Assembly: GCA_045643825.1 (NCBI GenBank)
Contig: JAZRFV010000070.1
Coordinates: forward strand, 1 to 17,274
From: Scatosoma sp045643825
GTDB lineage: Bacteria; Bacillota; Clostridia; Christensenellales; Borkfalkiaceae
Direction: 5' to 3'
Length of the DNA stretch: 17,274 bases
The position numbers and the translations under genes were made by a program. Below are positions 1 to 7,971 of the stretch, piece by piece. The notes beneath the pieces were generated by a model. That model saw only the letters and a list, made by a program, of their open reading frames with translations, ran no database searches and was not told the origin of the DNA. The stretch's first letter is position 1; every line of letters begins with the position of its first letter.

Positions 1-1828
1 TCACCACCGTTTGCCATTCGCCCGCCGTCAAAACGCTTTGCTTTACGCCGTCCTTGATAACCGTAAGCCAACTTTCTTCTTCAAAGACGTTGGTTTCGCC
101 TACCTTGACCGCAATGCTCTTTTTACCGCCGTTTATCGAAAACGTAACGGTTGAATCTTCTTCGGGATAAATATCCCAAGCAAGGTAAGCACCCTTTTGC
201 GACATACGCCAAATACCGTCCGCATAGGTCGTATTTAACGAGGTAGAAACAACCAAAGCGTTGGTTTCCGTACCATTTGTTTGCGTATGATAAAGGTATG
301 CGTCCGTTCTTCCGCCTACGTTGCCTTCATAAGGCGTGTATTGAGGTACGCTATCCGCCGTTACCACTACGGAAGGAACGCCCGTCGCTACGCTGTACGA
401 TTTGGAAACAGGTACGGCAATATCAAATTCATCGTTCGTTGCCTGCACGTACTCCCCTTTGTCTTCATATACGCGATTTTCATCAGGGATAAACGTATCG
501 TCCAAATAGTAACGAACGTTCATCAGATAAGAGGTGGACGTTTTGTCGTTTACGAAGAAGAAAATGTTTGCAGGAAGCCCGTAACCAATTTCCCAAAGAC
601 CTCTCAAATCATAACAAAGTGTAATCCACTTATCCTTTTCCAAACAATTCGTCACTTCTCCGTCCGAGATGATTTTCAAATAGTCCGAACGGAAAATATT
701 ACCAACTGCCAACCAATAGGTTTGGTTGTGACAGCCCACCATCAAGTTTTCGTTGCTCGTATAGTACACGTCAAAGGTAAAGTAACGATACCCTTGTCTG
801 TACAAATCCATGATTTTAACGTCAACGTCTTTGTTTACGACACGATGTTCAAAGCAGTTGTCAGGCTTAACCGTTTCGCCTGCACAATAAGCGTACATAT
901 TGTCCGCTTGTCTTCCGCCTACGGTTTCCGTATATTTTTCATAGGTAATTGTCCAAGGCGTCGTAGGTTTTACCATTTCCGTCTCTACGTAGTTGGGCAA
1001 TACGGTTACCTGCACGCTTGCGGTTGCAGTGATACTATTCTTGGTATAGCTTGCCTTGACCTCAGCCTGCCCTTCCGCTTTTGCATAAACCATACCGTTT
1101 TCAATGCGGATCGCTTCTTCACCGCTTACGATTTGGTATTCAATCAATTCGGAAATTTCTTGATCCATTTCAAACAAGTGGATACCCAAAGAAGCGCGAC
1201 CCAACTTGGAATCTACGTTGTGGATTTCAATGGTATCGCTTTCCGTCGTCATATACACGCTTTCATAAACGTGGAAGGTGATTTTTTGGGAAAGTTTCAA
1301 GCCCTTCCATTCTGCGGATATGGTACCCTTCACCTCACCCAGCTTCAACCCTTGGAGGGTGTTGCCGTTTACGCTGATATAGCTGTCGTCTTCCAAGTCC
1401 ACGGTGTAGTTTATGTCGGCAATCATCTCTTTACCAGCATAATTCAAAAGGCCAGGGATTTCCGTTGATATACCGATATAAGCATTCAATTCGGTAAAGC
1501 CGATTTTAGGCTTAACCCCAGAATCACGCACAGTAACCGCGATGTTTTCCGTCTGCTTGCCGTTCGAGACGGATACAGTTGCTTTACCCTTGCCTTGTGC
1601 AATCAATTTACCGTCTTCCGCCGTGACAATCGCTTCATCGCTCGACTTCCAAGTTAAGGCACTTGCGTCCCCTTCCTCTAACTCGACTACAATTTCCTCA
1701 TATCTATCTAACCAATACTCCGTTTGCTTTAATGCAAAAGATGCTGGCTTAGAACAAGAAAACGCACCAAGTATCATAATAGACAATAATAATATTGTTG
1801 AAAATAACTTTATGATTTTATTTTTCAT
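1..1828 (-). CDS. Big_2 Ig-like surface lipoprotein, 3' end cut off by the window edge
   Basis: Open for 609 codons from ATG at 1828 to the left edge, so the C-terminus is missing. Residues 1-24 form a lipoprotein signal peptide (KNKIIKLF then a hydrophobic stretch) ending in GAFSC, with Cys25 as the likely lipidated residue. Residues about 27-100 read as a bacterial Ig-like group 2 domain (LTWKSSDEAIVTAEDGKLIA, then GKGKATVSV). A second Ig-like segment lies at about 185-275 (IRIENGMVYAKAEGQAEVKA). Beyond it are two beta-rich modules that look alike: about 343-406 (YRYFTFDVYYTSNE ... KWITLCYDL) and about 544 onward (AYLAWDIYPEEDSTVTF ... GEWQTVV). These may be carbohydrate-binding jelly-roll folds, which is inference. 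No catalytic motif was seen. It lies 126 bp downstream of the beta-helix lipoprotein gene on the same strand. Its start lacks the clear AGGAG site that most neighbours have. Probable role: surface binding of polysaccharide. Confidence 0.8.
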   Translation of the reverse strand, partial: MKNKIIKLFSTILLLSIMILGAFSCSKPASFALKQTEYWLDRYEEIVVELEEGDASALTWKSSDEAIVTAEDGKLIAQGKGKATVSVSNGKQTENIAVTVRDSGVKPKIGFTELNAYIGISTEIPGLLNYAGKEMIADINYTVDLEDDSYISVNGNTLQGLKLGEVKGTISAEWKGLKLSQKITFHVYESVYMTTESDTIEIHNVDSKLGRASLGIHLFEMDQEISELIEYQIVSGEEAIRIENGMVYAKAEGQAEVKASYTKNSITATASVQVTVLPNYVETEMVKPTTPWTITYEKYTETVGGRQADNMYAYCAGETVKPDNCFEHRVVNKDVDVKIMDLYRQGYRYFTFDVYYTSNENLMVGCHNQTYWLAVGNIFRSDYLKIISDGEVTNCLEKDKWITLCYDLRGLWEIGYGLPANIFFFVNDKTSTSYLMNVRYYLDDTFIPDENRVYEDKGEYVQATNDEFDIAVPVSKSYSVATGVPSVVVTADSVPQYTPYEGNVGGRTDAYLYHTQTNGTETNALVVSTSLNTTYADGIWRMSQKGAYLAWDIYPEEDSTVTFSINGGKKSIAVKVGETNVFEEESWLTVIKDGVKQSVLTAGEWQTVV

Positions 1829-1954
1829 CACTTATCATTGATAATACCTATGTATTTAGCCACAGCCAAGATATTATCCCTTAAAATTCATTCACGTTCA
1901 CTGTGCATTTTGCTTTGTATCACACTTACTGCGACAAATTTGTGCGTCCGTTGA
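1829..1954 (-). promoter_or_regulatory. Intergenic gap with candidate promoter for the Ig-like lipoprotein gene
   Basis: On the minus strand TTGGCT (1864-1869) and TATTAT (1841-1846) are separated by 17 bp, a fair sigma-A-type match. The predicted start of transcription would be only about 6 nt before the ATG at 1828, giving an almost leaderless mRNA, which fits the lack of a Shine-Dalgarno site. A 10-bp perfect palindrome, ACAAATTTGT (1934-1943), lies just after the stop of the upstream gene and could be an operator. No terminator hairpin with a T-run was seen, so read-through from the upstream operon is also possible. Confidence 0.35.
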
Positions 1955-3907
1955 TTAATTCAACGACATCACACCAATCGCGCCGTAATACAAATGATTG
2001 GAAAGCTCATTCCCCAAGAAATCGTATTTCAAGAGAATATCACATTTCGCTGCATCTTTATAAAGTTCCGGATTCATGGGTACAAATTTATTTGCGTATT
2101 CAAACCCGTTTCCTGCTTCCATAGCCTGGAATTGAGGGTCGATTTTTCTAAAATTCGTTTCCCCCGTCTTCTTTACAGCTTCTTCAAAATCAGCGGAGAA
2201 GTTGTAATAAACGTTATTTTCAACCTTGTAGCCCGCTTTCCCGTCACGACAATAGGATAAGTCGAACTTATAATCTTCCCCTTCTCTTACCTTTCTCGAA
2301 TAGAAGATGTTGTTACGAATTGTCCAATCCGTACCGCCAATCCCGATCGCAAAGTCCTTGGATTCAAAAATCCAACCTTGGTCCAAGGTGTCAGGTGTCA
2401 AACCATTGCTTTGGAAGGAACCGCCCGTTTTCACAATGGTATTGTTCTCAAATAAAATTTGATCTACCTTACCTGCAAACTGTACGTCCGCCCAACCGTT
2501 GTCAACAAATACGTTGTTTTTGATAACCACGTTACGCCAATCGCCTGCGATATTCTTTTCTATAGGACAACCATCTTCGTCCAAGATATAATCGCCGTTT
2601 TGATCGTATTGAACAACGTAATCATCGGTATTACACAACAACAAGCCGCCGCCGTAGTTATGATGCGAATAATTGTATTGGAACAAAATATTTGCACAAG
2701 CGATGTCGATGTCAAATCCTTCGCCGTCGTATCTATAATGCGTGTAAGCCGCTTCGTTGAATTGCATTACGCTATCCACACAAGATTGGAACCAAATCCC
2801 TGCATTGGGTTGACCCGCACGGCCAAGCACCGATGCGTGGAAACACTTGTTGTATTCCACGATAGAATTTCTACAAGCGATAAGTACCATTGCGTCACCG
2901 CCCGTATAGAGCATTTCATTGCCCCTTACGTATACGTTTCTGTTAGGATAATAGAAGGTGTCGTCGTTATAATAGGGATTGTGGCCCCAGGTAACACCCG
3001 GTCTATATGCCCAATAGCTGTTTACCCAAATACCTTGACGGGAAACTCTTTCAATTTTATTGTTGTCAATCCACAAATCCTCGAACCAAGACGGGCCTAC
3101 GGCTTTGGGGGTAACTGCCTCCATAATGATACCGCCGGCATCACGGCTGTATCCAGGAGAAATCGCCGTTACGACCTGTTCGTTTAAGTGGTTCATCCCC
3201 GTAGGCAATTCGTTGTCGCCCAACTTAGCCAAACGGAAATTAAAATCGTGAATATAATTGTCTTTAATCACGATATTTTTTGCTGCGCCCTTACGGGTAG
3301 TAATTACATAAATACCGCGTTTCCCTTCGCCGCCGTTCGACGTACATTCAAAATTGCTGATACGTACGTTATCACCCTTTAAGATAATTGAGCATCCGTT
3401 ATCAGGTGCAATAATCGTCGCATAAGGCTCCGTTTCCGTCTCCCCATACGTACTTACGATTAAAGGAGATTCTTCCTTTGCATAATAGGATTCCAACTCT
3501 AACGTTCCCTCAAAGGTTGTACCTGCCTTAAACAAGATTTGGGTAGGAACGTCCGCCTCTACCTCTTCTACGATGGTATTTGCCGCATCCAACGTCTTTT
3601 TGGGGGCATCAACGGAAGTACCGCTGTTGCTATCCAACCCATTTTCCGCATCGAAATAGTACGTCGTATACTTAACCGACTCTGAAATGGCCGCATAATC
3701 CTTGGATTTTACAGCATCTACATATACTGTTTCGCTGGGGTGAATGAGCGAATCTTCAGGAAGTGTTTCTTCGGGCGTTTCTACGCTATCCGAAGAAGTG
3801 ATTACACTGTCTGAATCTTCCGTACTATTATTATTGCCCCCTGCAAAACAACCACCAAGAGATACGGTTGCGAGCGTTAAAGCTAAAAATCTTATAAGTT
3901 TTTTCAC
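1955..3907 (-). CDS. Right-handed parallel beta-helix lipoprotein (polysaccharide-lyase-like)
   Basis: 650 aa. Signal peptide 1-19 with lipobox LGGC (Cys20), then a Ser/Asp/Glu/Thr-rich linker to about residue 60. Residues 83-105 (YYFDAENGLDSNSGTSVDAP) are the usual entry to surface beta-helix domains. From about 180 to 570, coils recur with Asn pairs, as in pectate-lyase-type helices: VIKDNYIHD, WIDNNKIERV, YVRGNEML, VEYNKCF, FQYNYSHHN, VIKNNVFVDN, LFENNTIVK, IRNNIFYS, VENNVYYNF. DPQFQ (590-594) and YGAIGV near the end match the C-terminal style of such proteins. Residues 435-445 (DQNGDYILDED) resemble a calcium-binding loop. The start is GTG, with AGGAGA about 7 nt upstream, overlapping the previous stop as GTGA. 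The fold call is good. Enzymatic activity (pectin-type lyase or other) and substrate are inferred only from fold and context. Confidence 0.85.
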   Translation of the reverse strand: MKKLIRFLALTLATVSLGGCFAGGNNNSTEDSDSVITSSDSVETPEETLPEDSLIHPSETVYVDAVKSKDYAAISESVKYTTYYFDAENGLDSNSGTSVDAPKKTLDAANTIVEEVEADVPTQILFKAGTTFEGTLELESYYAKEESPLIVSTYGETETEPYATIIAPDNGCSIILKGDNVRISNFECTSNGGEGKRGIYVITTRKGAAKNIVIKDNYIHDFNFRLAKLGDNELPTGMNHLNEQVVTAISPGYSRDAGGIIMEAVTPKAVGPSWFEDLWIDNNKIERVSRQGIWVNSYWAYRPGVTWGHNPYYNDDTFYYPNRNVYVRGNEMLYTGGDAMVLIACRNSIVEYNKCFHASVLGRAGQPNAGIWFQSCVDSVMQFNEAAYTHYRYDGEGFDIDIACANILFQYNYSHHNYGGGLLLCNTDDYVVQYDQNGDYILDEDGCPIEKNIAGDWRNVVIKNNVFVDNGWADVQFAGKVDQILFENNTIVKTGGSFQSNGLTPDTLDQGWIFESKDFAIGIGGTDWTIRNNIFYSRKVREGEDYKFDLSYCRDGKAGYKVENNVYYNFSADFEEAVKKTGETNFRKIDPQFQAMEAGNGFEYANKFVPMNPELYKDAAKCDILLKYDFLGNELSNHLYYGAIGVMSLN

Positions 3908-4395
3908 GGTTTTCTCCTAAATTCTGTTTGATAATTTTTCTTGTTTTTATTGATAAAAAACATAAGGAAAGGGATAGAAATAAACAAGAGACATACCAAT
4001 TTCTCGTATTTGAATTCTAATCCAAAGCCAAACATTAAGGTTAGCGTGGAGGACACCAACGCAACCCAAAAGATAATGATAGAGATCGTAATCGGTACAA
4101 GCATCAGCTGTGTGATCGGTTTTATCTCCTTTTCAGGAAGGTTGTTGACGCCCCATTGCATATAAACGTACGCACCCAACGAAATAATCACAAGAATGAT
4201 GACTAATTTCCCAAAATTCTTGATTTTTATCGTCATTGCGCTAAAGCCATCGGGTAAAATTTTATCCACGTAAAAGAACGCCACAAAGGGGATTAGGCAA
4301 AGAGCATAATTTTTCATTTGGCTTTTTTTCGCCAAAGCCGTCATCCCCACAGCGTACAATTCTATAAATATGGCAAATGCTATCCAGCCCCACAT
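3904..4395 (-). CDS. 163-aa polytopic membrane protein of unknown function
   Basis: I do not recognise the family. About five hydrophobic segments are visible: 1-20, 30-44, 62-82, 95-124 and 132-148. They are separated by short charged loops, and the tail is basic (KKNYQTEFRRKP). Translation appears coupled on both sides. Its ATG is 3 bp after the stop of the sugar-binding lipoprotein gene, with AGAGGT inside that gene's 3' end. Its TGA overlaps the GTG of the beta-helix gene by 4 bp. Such tight packing suggests a co-produced accessory of the importer or the surface lipoproteins. It does not look like an ABC permease: no EAA loop is visible, and both standard permeases are already present. 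Function unknown. Confidence 0.75.
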   Translation of the reverse strand: MWGWIAFAIFIELYAVGMTALAKKSQMKNYALCLIPFVAFFYVDKILPDGFSAMTIKIKNFGKLVIILVIISLGAYVYMQWGVNNLPEKEIKPITQLMLVPITISIIIFWVALVSSTLTLMFGFGLEFKYEKLVCLLFISIPFLMFFINKNKKNYQTEFRRKP

Positions 4396-4398
4396 GGG

Positions 4399-6033
4399 TT
4401 AGTTACCTCTAGCAGCTTTCATATTGTTGTATTGAGCAGTAAATTTCTTCTGAATGCTATTTACGCCCATGTTATACGTATCAATCGTATATTTGAAGAA
4501 ACTCTTGCTTGCATCTTGAGGATGAGCCGCAGTAGGATCTGCAAGACCCTGCCATGCAGGAAGCGCCAATTTCTGATATACACTCGTCATTTCTTTCGCC
4601 ATCGCAAGATTGTCTGCATCCGAAGAGGTGAACAAGTAATCCATTACGTCATTTTTTACATAGTTATTTGGATTACCTGCAATATCGTTAATCCATCTCT
4701 TTTCTTCTGCGGAATATCCGTCGTAAACGAGGTTGGACATTCTTTGGTTTTCTACAAGCGTCAAAATCCCAGAATATGCAGGAGCCGTAACGCTGTATCC
4801 AGAATTTTCGGGATAGGAATACGTACCATCGCCGTTATTTACCCAATGCGTACCTTCAATACCAAAACGGCAAAGGTTGTAATTTTCCTTGGATTCATAT
4901 ACCCAGTTCAAGAAAGCCATAATTTCGTTTACGTTTTTACTCTGCTTCATAACCACAGCACCGAAGGTTGCTTCGGGGTTACGCATAAAGCCTTTCTTGG
5001 TCGATTCTTTATCTTTCGTCAAAGCGCCCAAAACGGTGAATTCCGCATTAGGGTTTACCGCCTTCGTTCTGCGAGCAACGGTAATCAAGTGCTGAATGGT
5101 AGGGTCAAGTACGAATACACCCGTCTTACCGGATACAAAGTTTTGTTCGCCTTGGTCGAGCAACCAATCACCTTCTGCTGGGCTGGTAACGCCTTCCTTT
5201 GCCCACTTATATTCAAGTGCCAATACGTCTTCGTATTCAGGCGTAGCAAAACCTGCCATAACCATCTTTTCGCCCGTGCACTCGGAAACTGCGCTAGAGA
5301 AATAGCCAGCTTCGGTATATGCACCCATGGTAACTACCTTTTCCAAATCCCAAGGCGCACCCGTAACCGCGTGCGAGCTACCCGTGATTTCATTCATTGC
5401 TTTACACATTGCTTCAAAGGTAACAAGATTGTCTACCAATTCATATTCACCCGTTGCTGCTTTTGCTGCATCATCGGTATAACCGCATTGTTCCATGTAG
5501 TCCTTTCTTACCAAGATACCGAATTTGTAAGGGCTGATTACGGAAGGAATACCGATAATGTCATTTTCAGCCGTCGTCAAGCAATTAAGAGGAGCCCCTT
5601 CGATTGCTGCATAAAGGTTGGGCGCATAATCCAATACGTCATAGAGGTTGTAGTGGTTGTTTTCACCCTTTCTCTTATCGTCAATACCTTGACCGCCGCG
5701 CGTGTGGGAAATTGCGATATCGATTTGAGAACCGCCCTGCAATTCGTTATCCAACTTGGTGTGCATATCTTGGCCGAAGAAATGCGCTTCAAAATCCAAC
5801 AACACACCCGTTTCTTCATAATATTTTTCTTCAATGTGGTCGATAATTTCTGCTTCCGCGCTACCTTTTACCCACGCAAAGTCGCTGGAACCACCAGCAT
5901 AAATCACGATTTTGGTTGCCGTAGGCCTACTACCACTACCGCCACTCGAAGAATCGCTCGGCTTTTCACATGCAGTCACAAAGCAAGTGCTTGCCATCGT
6001 TAAACATAAAATTCCTAATAATTTCTTTCTCAT
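4399..6033 (-). CDS. Sugar ABC transporter substrate-binding lipoprotein (LplA/YtcQ-like, family 1)
   Basis: 544 aa, the usual size for the large LplA/YtcQ type of extracellular solute-binding protein. Residues 1-21 are a lipoprotein signal peptide with lipobox VTAC (Cys22). A Ser/Gly linker (SDSSSGGSGSRP) and a two-lobe solute-binding fold follow. Typical elements are the N-terminal strand TKIVIYAGGSSDFAW, the YKFGILVRKDYMEQCG segment, and MAFLNWVYESKENYNLCRFG in the C-terminal lobe. It lies directly downstream of the two matching permease genes. A strong ribosome site (AAAGGAGAA) precedes the ATG at 6033. Role: capture of an oligosaccharide outside the membrane for import. The specificity cannot be read from sequence; relatives import oligosaccharides from pectin and other plant or host glycans. 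Confidence 0.93.
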   Translation of the reverse strand: MRKKLLGILCLTMASTCFVTACEKPSDSSSGGSGSRPTATKIVIYAGGSSDFAWVKGSAEAEIIDHIEEKYYEETGVLLDFEAHFFGQDMHTKLDNELQGGSQIDIAISHTRGGQGIDDKRKGENNHYNLYDVLDYAPNLYAAIEGAPLNCLTTAENDIIGIPSVISPYKFGILVRKDYMEQCGYTDDAAKAATGEYELVDNLVTFEAMCKAMNEITGSSHAVTGAPWDLEKVVTMGAYTEAGYFSSAVSECTGEKMVMAGFATPEYEDVLALEYKWAKEGVTSPAEGDWLLDQGEQNFVSGKTGVFVLDPTIQHLITVARRTKAVNPNAEFTVLGALTKDKESTKKGFMRNPEATFGAVVMKQSKNVNEIMAFLNWVYESKENYNLCRFGIEGTHWVNNGDGTYSYPENSGYSVTAPAYSGILTLVENQRMSNLVYDGYSAEEKRWINDIAGNPNNYVKNDVMDYLFTSSDADNLAMAKEMTSVYQKLALPAWQGLADPTAAHPQDASKSFFKYTIDTYNMGVNSIQKKFTAQYNNMKAARGN

Positions 6034-6085
6034 AATTTTTCTCCTTTAGATTTTACTTTCATTCTTATTGAAAAATTTTTACAAC

Positions 6086-6114
6086 AATAAACGCATAGCA
6101 TTTTATCGTTTATT
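6086..6114 (-). other. Inverted repeat between permease and binding-protein genes
   Basis: AATAAACG (6086-6093) and CGTTTATT (6107-6114) are perfect complements around a 13-nt loop. The hairpin starts at the permease stop codon and lies in the 79-nt gap before the binding-protein gene. There is no T-run, so it is not a standard terminator. An mRNA-stabilising or processing hairpin that raises binding-protein output is the usual explanation for this position. Confidence 0.45.
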
Positions 6115-6976
6115 AACCTTTTACTGCACCCATCGTCATACCTGCGGTGAAATACTTGTGTAAGATGGGAGACAACAAAATCAAGGGCAATACTACCACA
6201 ACAATAGCGGCGTTTTGTGCCGAAATCGTAGGTGCATCCGCTATGTTTGCACCGACCAATACCTTCATGTCGTATAACATTTGACGAAGCACGTACTGTA
6301 CCGTCCACAAATGTTCGCTGGTGGGAGCTACGTACAACAAGGAAGGCATCCAAGAGTTCCATTGCGCCACGAATCGCATACAAGCGATTGCGCACATCAT
6401 AGGGATGGACAACGGTAGATAGATATAGGTGAATACTTGTACGTCGTTCGCCCCGTCTAATTGCGCCGCTTCTTCCAAGCTCTCACTGATTCCATAAAAG
6501 AAATTTCGAACCAAGACGATATAGTAGCTGGAAACCATCCCAGGTAAAATCAACGCCCATACCGAATTGTATAAGTTGATACCGCGAATAACCAAATACA
6601 ACGGCATCATACCGCCGCTAAAGAACATCGGGATCAGGACGAAAATGGTGATTACGTTTCTTCCCACCAAATATTTTTTAGACAAAGCGTATGCACAAAG
6701 GCTACAAGCCACAACGGATAAAAGCGCCGCCAAGAAGGACGTATACAGCGATACCCAAATTGAGCGGATAAACTTATCGCTTAAACCAAACAACAAGCGA
6801 TACCCCTCAAAGTTAAAGCCTTGAAACCAAACCGAAATCCCGTTGGTCATCAACTGTAAGTTCTCACTTAACGAAGACACCACAATGATCCAAAAGGGAA
6901 GCAAGAAAATCAGGGAGAGCACCGTCATAACAAAGGCAAGCGCTACGTCAAAAGCACGAATCTTTTTTCTTTTCAT
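6113..6976 (-). CDS. Carbohydrate ABC transporter permease (YtcP/MalG-like)
   Basis: 287 aa with about six membrane segments: 10-35, 72-95, 108-130, 137-158, 186-206 and 255-273. The cytoplasmic EAA loop that docks on the ATPase is clear at about 169-189: EEAAQLDGANDVQ, then YIYLPL. The C-terminal FTAGMTMGAVKG is typical of the YtcP branch of the MalG family. I chose ATG 6976, which overlaps the upstream permease stop as TGATG and has GAGGGG 8 nt upstream. An in-frame GTG one codon earlier (6979) is possible. It pairs with the LplB-type permease upstream. Together they form the transmembrane channel of a sugar importer whose ATPase is not encoded in this window. Confidence 0.94.
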   Translation of the reverse strand: MKRKKIRAFDVALAFVMTVLSLIFLLPFWIIVVSSLSENLQLMTNGISVWFQGFNFEGYRLLFGLSDKFIRSIWVSLYTSFLAALLSVVACSLCAYALSKKYLVGRNVITIFVLIPMFFSGGMMPLYLVIRGINLYNSVWALILPGMVSSYYIVLVRNFFYGISESLEEAAQLDGANDVQVFTYIYLPLSIPMMCAIACMRFVAQWNSWMPSLLYVAPTSEHLWTVQYVLRQMLYDMKVLVGANIADAPTISAQNAAIVVVVLPLILLSPILHKYFTAGMTMGAVKG

Positions 6977-7971
6977 CACATGATCCCCTCGTTTCCAGAA
7001 TTTTTTGCAATCTTATTCGTCACAAGTACCAAGACCAAACCGATTAACCCTCTCAACAAACCGTAAGCCGTTGCCCTCGATTGCCCGCTGCTGCCGCTTA
7101 CTGCGTTGAATTCAATCGCACCGATTACACTCGTTGTTTCCGAAAGCGCGTCCGCTCGGTTCGTCATTGCCATAATCTGGTCGTAGTTATCCGACAAAAC
7201 GCTGGCAACGTCCAAAATCAACTGAATCATGATTACGTTCATAATCCCTGGTATCGTAACCGAAATCATCTTTCTCAATCTTCCGCCGCCGTCGATTTCG
7301 CAAGCCTCGTATAATTCCAAATCAATGGCGCTCAGCGCCGATAAATAGATAAGCGTGGACCACCCCATCCCTTTCCATAAGGACGAAACGGCAAGTATCC
7401 CCCACCAATAATCCACCTTGGTGTACCAGTCAAAGGCTTCTCCTCCAAATGCGACGATAATTTGGTTAAAGATACCGCCGTCGAGCTTGAACAAGTTATA
7501 CGCCATACCGCCGACCGAAATCCACGAAATGTAATAGGGAATATAGGAAATCGCCTGTACCAAACCTTTCGCTTGTTTACATTTAATTTCATTCACCATC
7601 AACGTAAACAACAAAATAATCGGGAAGTTCGTGGCAATTCTTATGATGGAAATATATACCGTATTTCTAATTTCCCGATAAGAAACCATCGTGGGATTAA
7701 ACAGCATATTGTAGAAGTTCTTAAACCCGACAAACTCGCTGCCCAGCACCCCTTCCGCGCTTACGTAATCTTGAAAGGCAATAATAACACCAAACATCGG
7801 GGCGTAGGAAAATACCAGCAAGGAAATGATCGCAGGCAAGGTTAACAGATACAAAAACTTATGTTTTCTAATCCCTCGTAACGTAGGACCTTGGTAAAAA
7901 TCCTTAAAGCCTTTGGAAATTAAAGCTCTCTTTGTTGGAGTTTTCTTCTCATTCAGTACATTCTCTTTCAT
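6976..7971 (-). CDS. Carbohydrate ABC transporter permease (LplB-like)
   Basis: 331 aa from ATG 7971, supported by AAAGGAGTTGG just upstream. An open extension of 30 codons further upstream has no such support and lies inside the previous gene. The N-terminal cytoplasmic segment ends in the LplB-style LRGIRKHKFLYLLTLPAI (31-48). About six membrane segments follow. The EAA loop is at 222-241: YEACEIDGGGRLRK, then VTIPG. The GG in place of a single Gly is common in this branch. The start overlaps the preceding gene by 23 bp and the stop overlaps the YtcP-like gene, so the three are translated together. Partner of the MalG-type permease and the binding lipoprotein. Confidence 0.94.
   Translation of the reverse strand: MKENVLNEKKTPTKRALISKGFKDFYQGPTLRGIRKHKFLYLLTLPAIISLLVFSYAPMFGVIIAFQDYVSAEGVLGSEFVGFKNFYNMLFNPTMVSYREIRNTVYISIIRIATNFPIILLFTLMVNEIKCKQAKGLVQAISYIPYYISWISVGGMAYNLFKLDGGIFNQIIVAFGGEAFDWYTKVDYWWGILAVSSLWKGMGWSTLIYLSALSAIDLELYEACEIDGGGRLRKMISVTIPGIMNVIMIQLILDVASVLSDNYDQIMAMTNRADALSETTSVIGAIEFNAVSGSSGQSRATAYGLLRGLIGLVLVLVTNKIAKNSGNEGIM

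Noticed and set aside
281..1468. Long open frame of 395 codons on the plus strand
   Set aside because: Antisense to the Ig-like lipoprotein gene; its composition is basic and Val/Phe/Ile-rich without any recognisable domain, as expected of a shadow.
4318..6003. Open frame of 561 codons on the plus strand
   Set aside because: Antisense to the sugar-binding lipoprotein gene, whose lipobox, ribosome site and family features are clear; the plus-strand product has no sensible domains.
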